From Edaphobacter sp. 4G125 (GTDB lineage: Bacteria; Acidobacteriota; Terriglobia; Terriglobales; Acidobacteriaceae): DNA of 64,000 nt. The position numbers were made by a program, and so were the translations under genes. This document shows positions 63,379 through 64,000 of the stretch, piece after piece (position 1 is the stretch's first letter; every line of letters begins with the position of its first letter). The notes beneath the pieces were generated by a model that did not search any database, had not been told where the DNA came from, and was given only the letters and a program-made list of their open reading frames with translations. The stretch is taken from positions 2,291,501-2,355,500 of the forward strand of contig NZ_CP060393.1 in the NCBI RefSeq assembly GCF_014274685.1. Reading direction: 5' to 3'.

Positions 63379-64000
63379 TCAGAAGCTCTTATTTACAACA
63401 CGGAAGTGCGGCGCCGATTTCAGGCGAGCCTCTATTTGTGATACATCCCTCACATAAAGCGTATTGTTTCCTCCCTTATTTTTTGACGGGATTGGAGTGA
63501 GGGAGCGGGTCACAGGATTGTAGGTACAAGGACTAAAGCCATTTGCTGATAGACATTCATGGACAGAGCGTTCATTCTCATTCAATCCGGTTTCAGAACC
63601 ATTCATTTCGACGATGAGGCCGAGTAAAGAGGGATTTTTAAGAGTCAAGGTCGAGCCAGCAATGACCTCTGATTCCCATCCCTCGACGTCTATTTTGATG
63701 AGTTGAGGGACTTTGTTTTGGAGAACCATGTCGAGAGAAGACACCCGAACATTGATCGACGGGCCATCATAGTGAACATCGTCGATTACCTTGTTCATTG
63801 TGTCTCGGCTGGAAGTGAATCGCAAGATGGCTTCTTTGCTGCCAAGTCCAATATTATGAGCTGCAACTTTATCGGAGACACTGTTTATCCGAATATTAGC
63901 GCATAGTTTTTCAAACGTTTGTGGGATCGGTTCCACGGAGATGACCGTTGAGCCAATGGCTCCAGCGGCAAGCACAGTGTAAATTCCAGCATTTGCGCCC
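63379..64000 (-). CDS. FkbM-family methyltransferase, C-terminal part (5' end outside window)
   Basis: About 207 residues are visible; the start lies beyond the right edge. The SAM-binding motif GANAGIYTVLAA is at the very edge, followed by VISVEPIPQTFEKL, IKIDVEGWESEVIAGS and LLGLIVEMNGSE, all typical FkbM blocks. It O-methylates a sugar or other small molecule (family inference). The base composition is lower in GC than that of its neighbours, and the C-terminus is not conserved. Confidence 0.87.
   Translation of the reverse strand, partial: GANAGIYTVLAAGAIGSTVISVEPIPQTFEKLCANIRINSVSDKVAAHNIGLGSKEAILRFTSSRDTMNKVIDDVHYDGPSINVRVSSLDMVLQNKVPQLIKIDVEGWESEVIAGSTLTLKNPSLLGLIVEMNGSETGLNENERSVHECLSANGFSPCTYNPVTRSLTPIPSKNKGGNNTLYVRDVSQIEARLKSAPHFRVVNKSF

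Overview
The window looks like chromosomal DNA from an acidobacterium of the Terriglobia type (Granulicella, Edaphobacter or Terriglobus relatives). This is an inference from gene content: tandem DUF507 genes, a TonB protein with a repeated RDVF motif, a split MetH, DUF5996, DUF3309 and several dispersed hairpin repeats. Nearly all genes are intact housekeeping or accessory genes. I see no rRNA, CRISPR array, transposase, integrase or phage gene.

Layout. 1-8.5 kb: recJ (cut by the left edge), a 2Fe-2S protein, two coupled DUF507 genes, two tRNA-Glu genes (CTC and TTC), miaB, a bifunctional-nuclease-family gene, a GT9 glycosyltransferase, aroA and a secreted protein. 8.5-18.5 kb: a GAF-GAF-PP2C phosphatase, deoC with a structured leader, a luciferase-like oxidoreductase, hpt, lgt, an aquaporin, a SprT-like protease, a Gfo/Idh/MocA oxidoreductase and a coupled pair of small exported proteins. 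18.6-31.4 kb: a TPR protein, MFS and SMR transporters, a YncE-phosphoesterase fusion, uvrA, a large MscS channel, DUF5996 and lspA. 31.5-45 kb: ileS, tonB, a chemoreceptor with a small exported TonB-C protein, a CYTH protein, tsaC/sua5, holB, an S4 protein, an ArsR-SRPBCC pair, a DUF1080 protein and a catalase-like haem protein. 45-53 kb: aldo/keto reductase, oligopeptidase B, DUF4142, TPM and LemA, a STAS/anti-sigma pair, a CgeB-like glycosyltransferase and a molybdopterin-domain-like exported protein. 53.4-64 kb: a lone nuoI, a methionine locus, two tiny membrane proteins, lon and an FkbM methyltransferase cut by the right edge.

The most interesting segment is 54.0-60.2 kb. MetH is encoded as two overlapping genes. 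They are followed by a degenerate receiver-domain gene and a well-formed SAM-I riboswitch. The riboswitch precedes a threonine-synthase-like PLP enzyme and a ThiS/MoaD-like sulfur carrier that ends in Gly-Gly-Cys. The SAM riboswitch and the neighbouring metH suggest that the enzyme-carrier pair makes homocysteine from a protein thiocarboxylate rather than threonine. That would parallel the CysM-CysO cysteine route and the HcyS route of Wolinella, but with a ThrC-family enzyme.

A second theme is repeats. One family (at least four copies) has a conserved frame ATCCTTCGACT...GCTCAGGATGAC around a variable hairpin tip whose two arms change together. A second shared module (a GAATACTTTGC box plus a G-run) lies directly upstream of deoC, the TPR gene and holB, always in the orientation of the gene. 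Two of these three copies also have a similar hairpin further upstream. Coordinates and starts were chosen by eye from codons, Shine-Dalgarno sequences and family lengths. No database search was possible.
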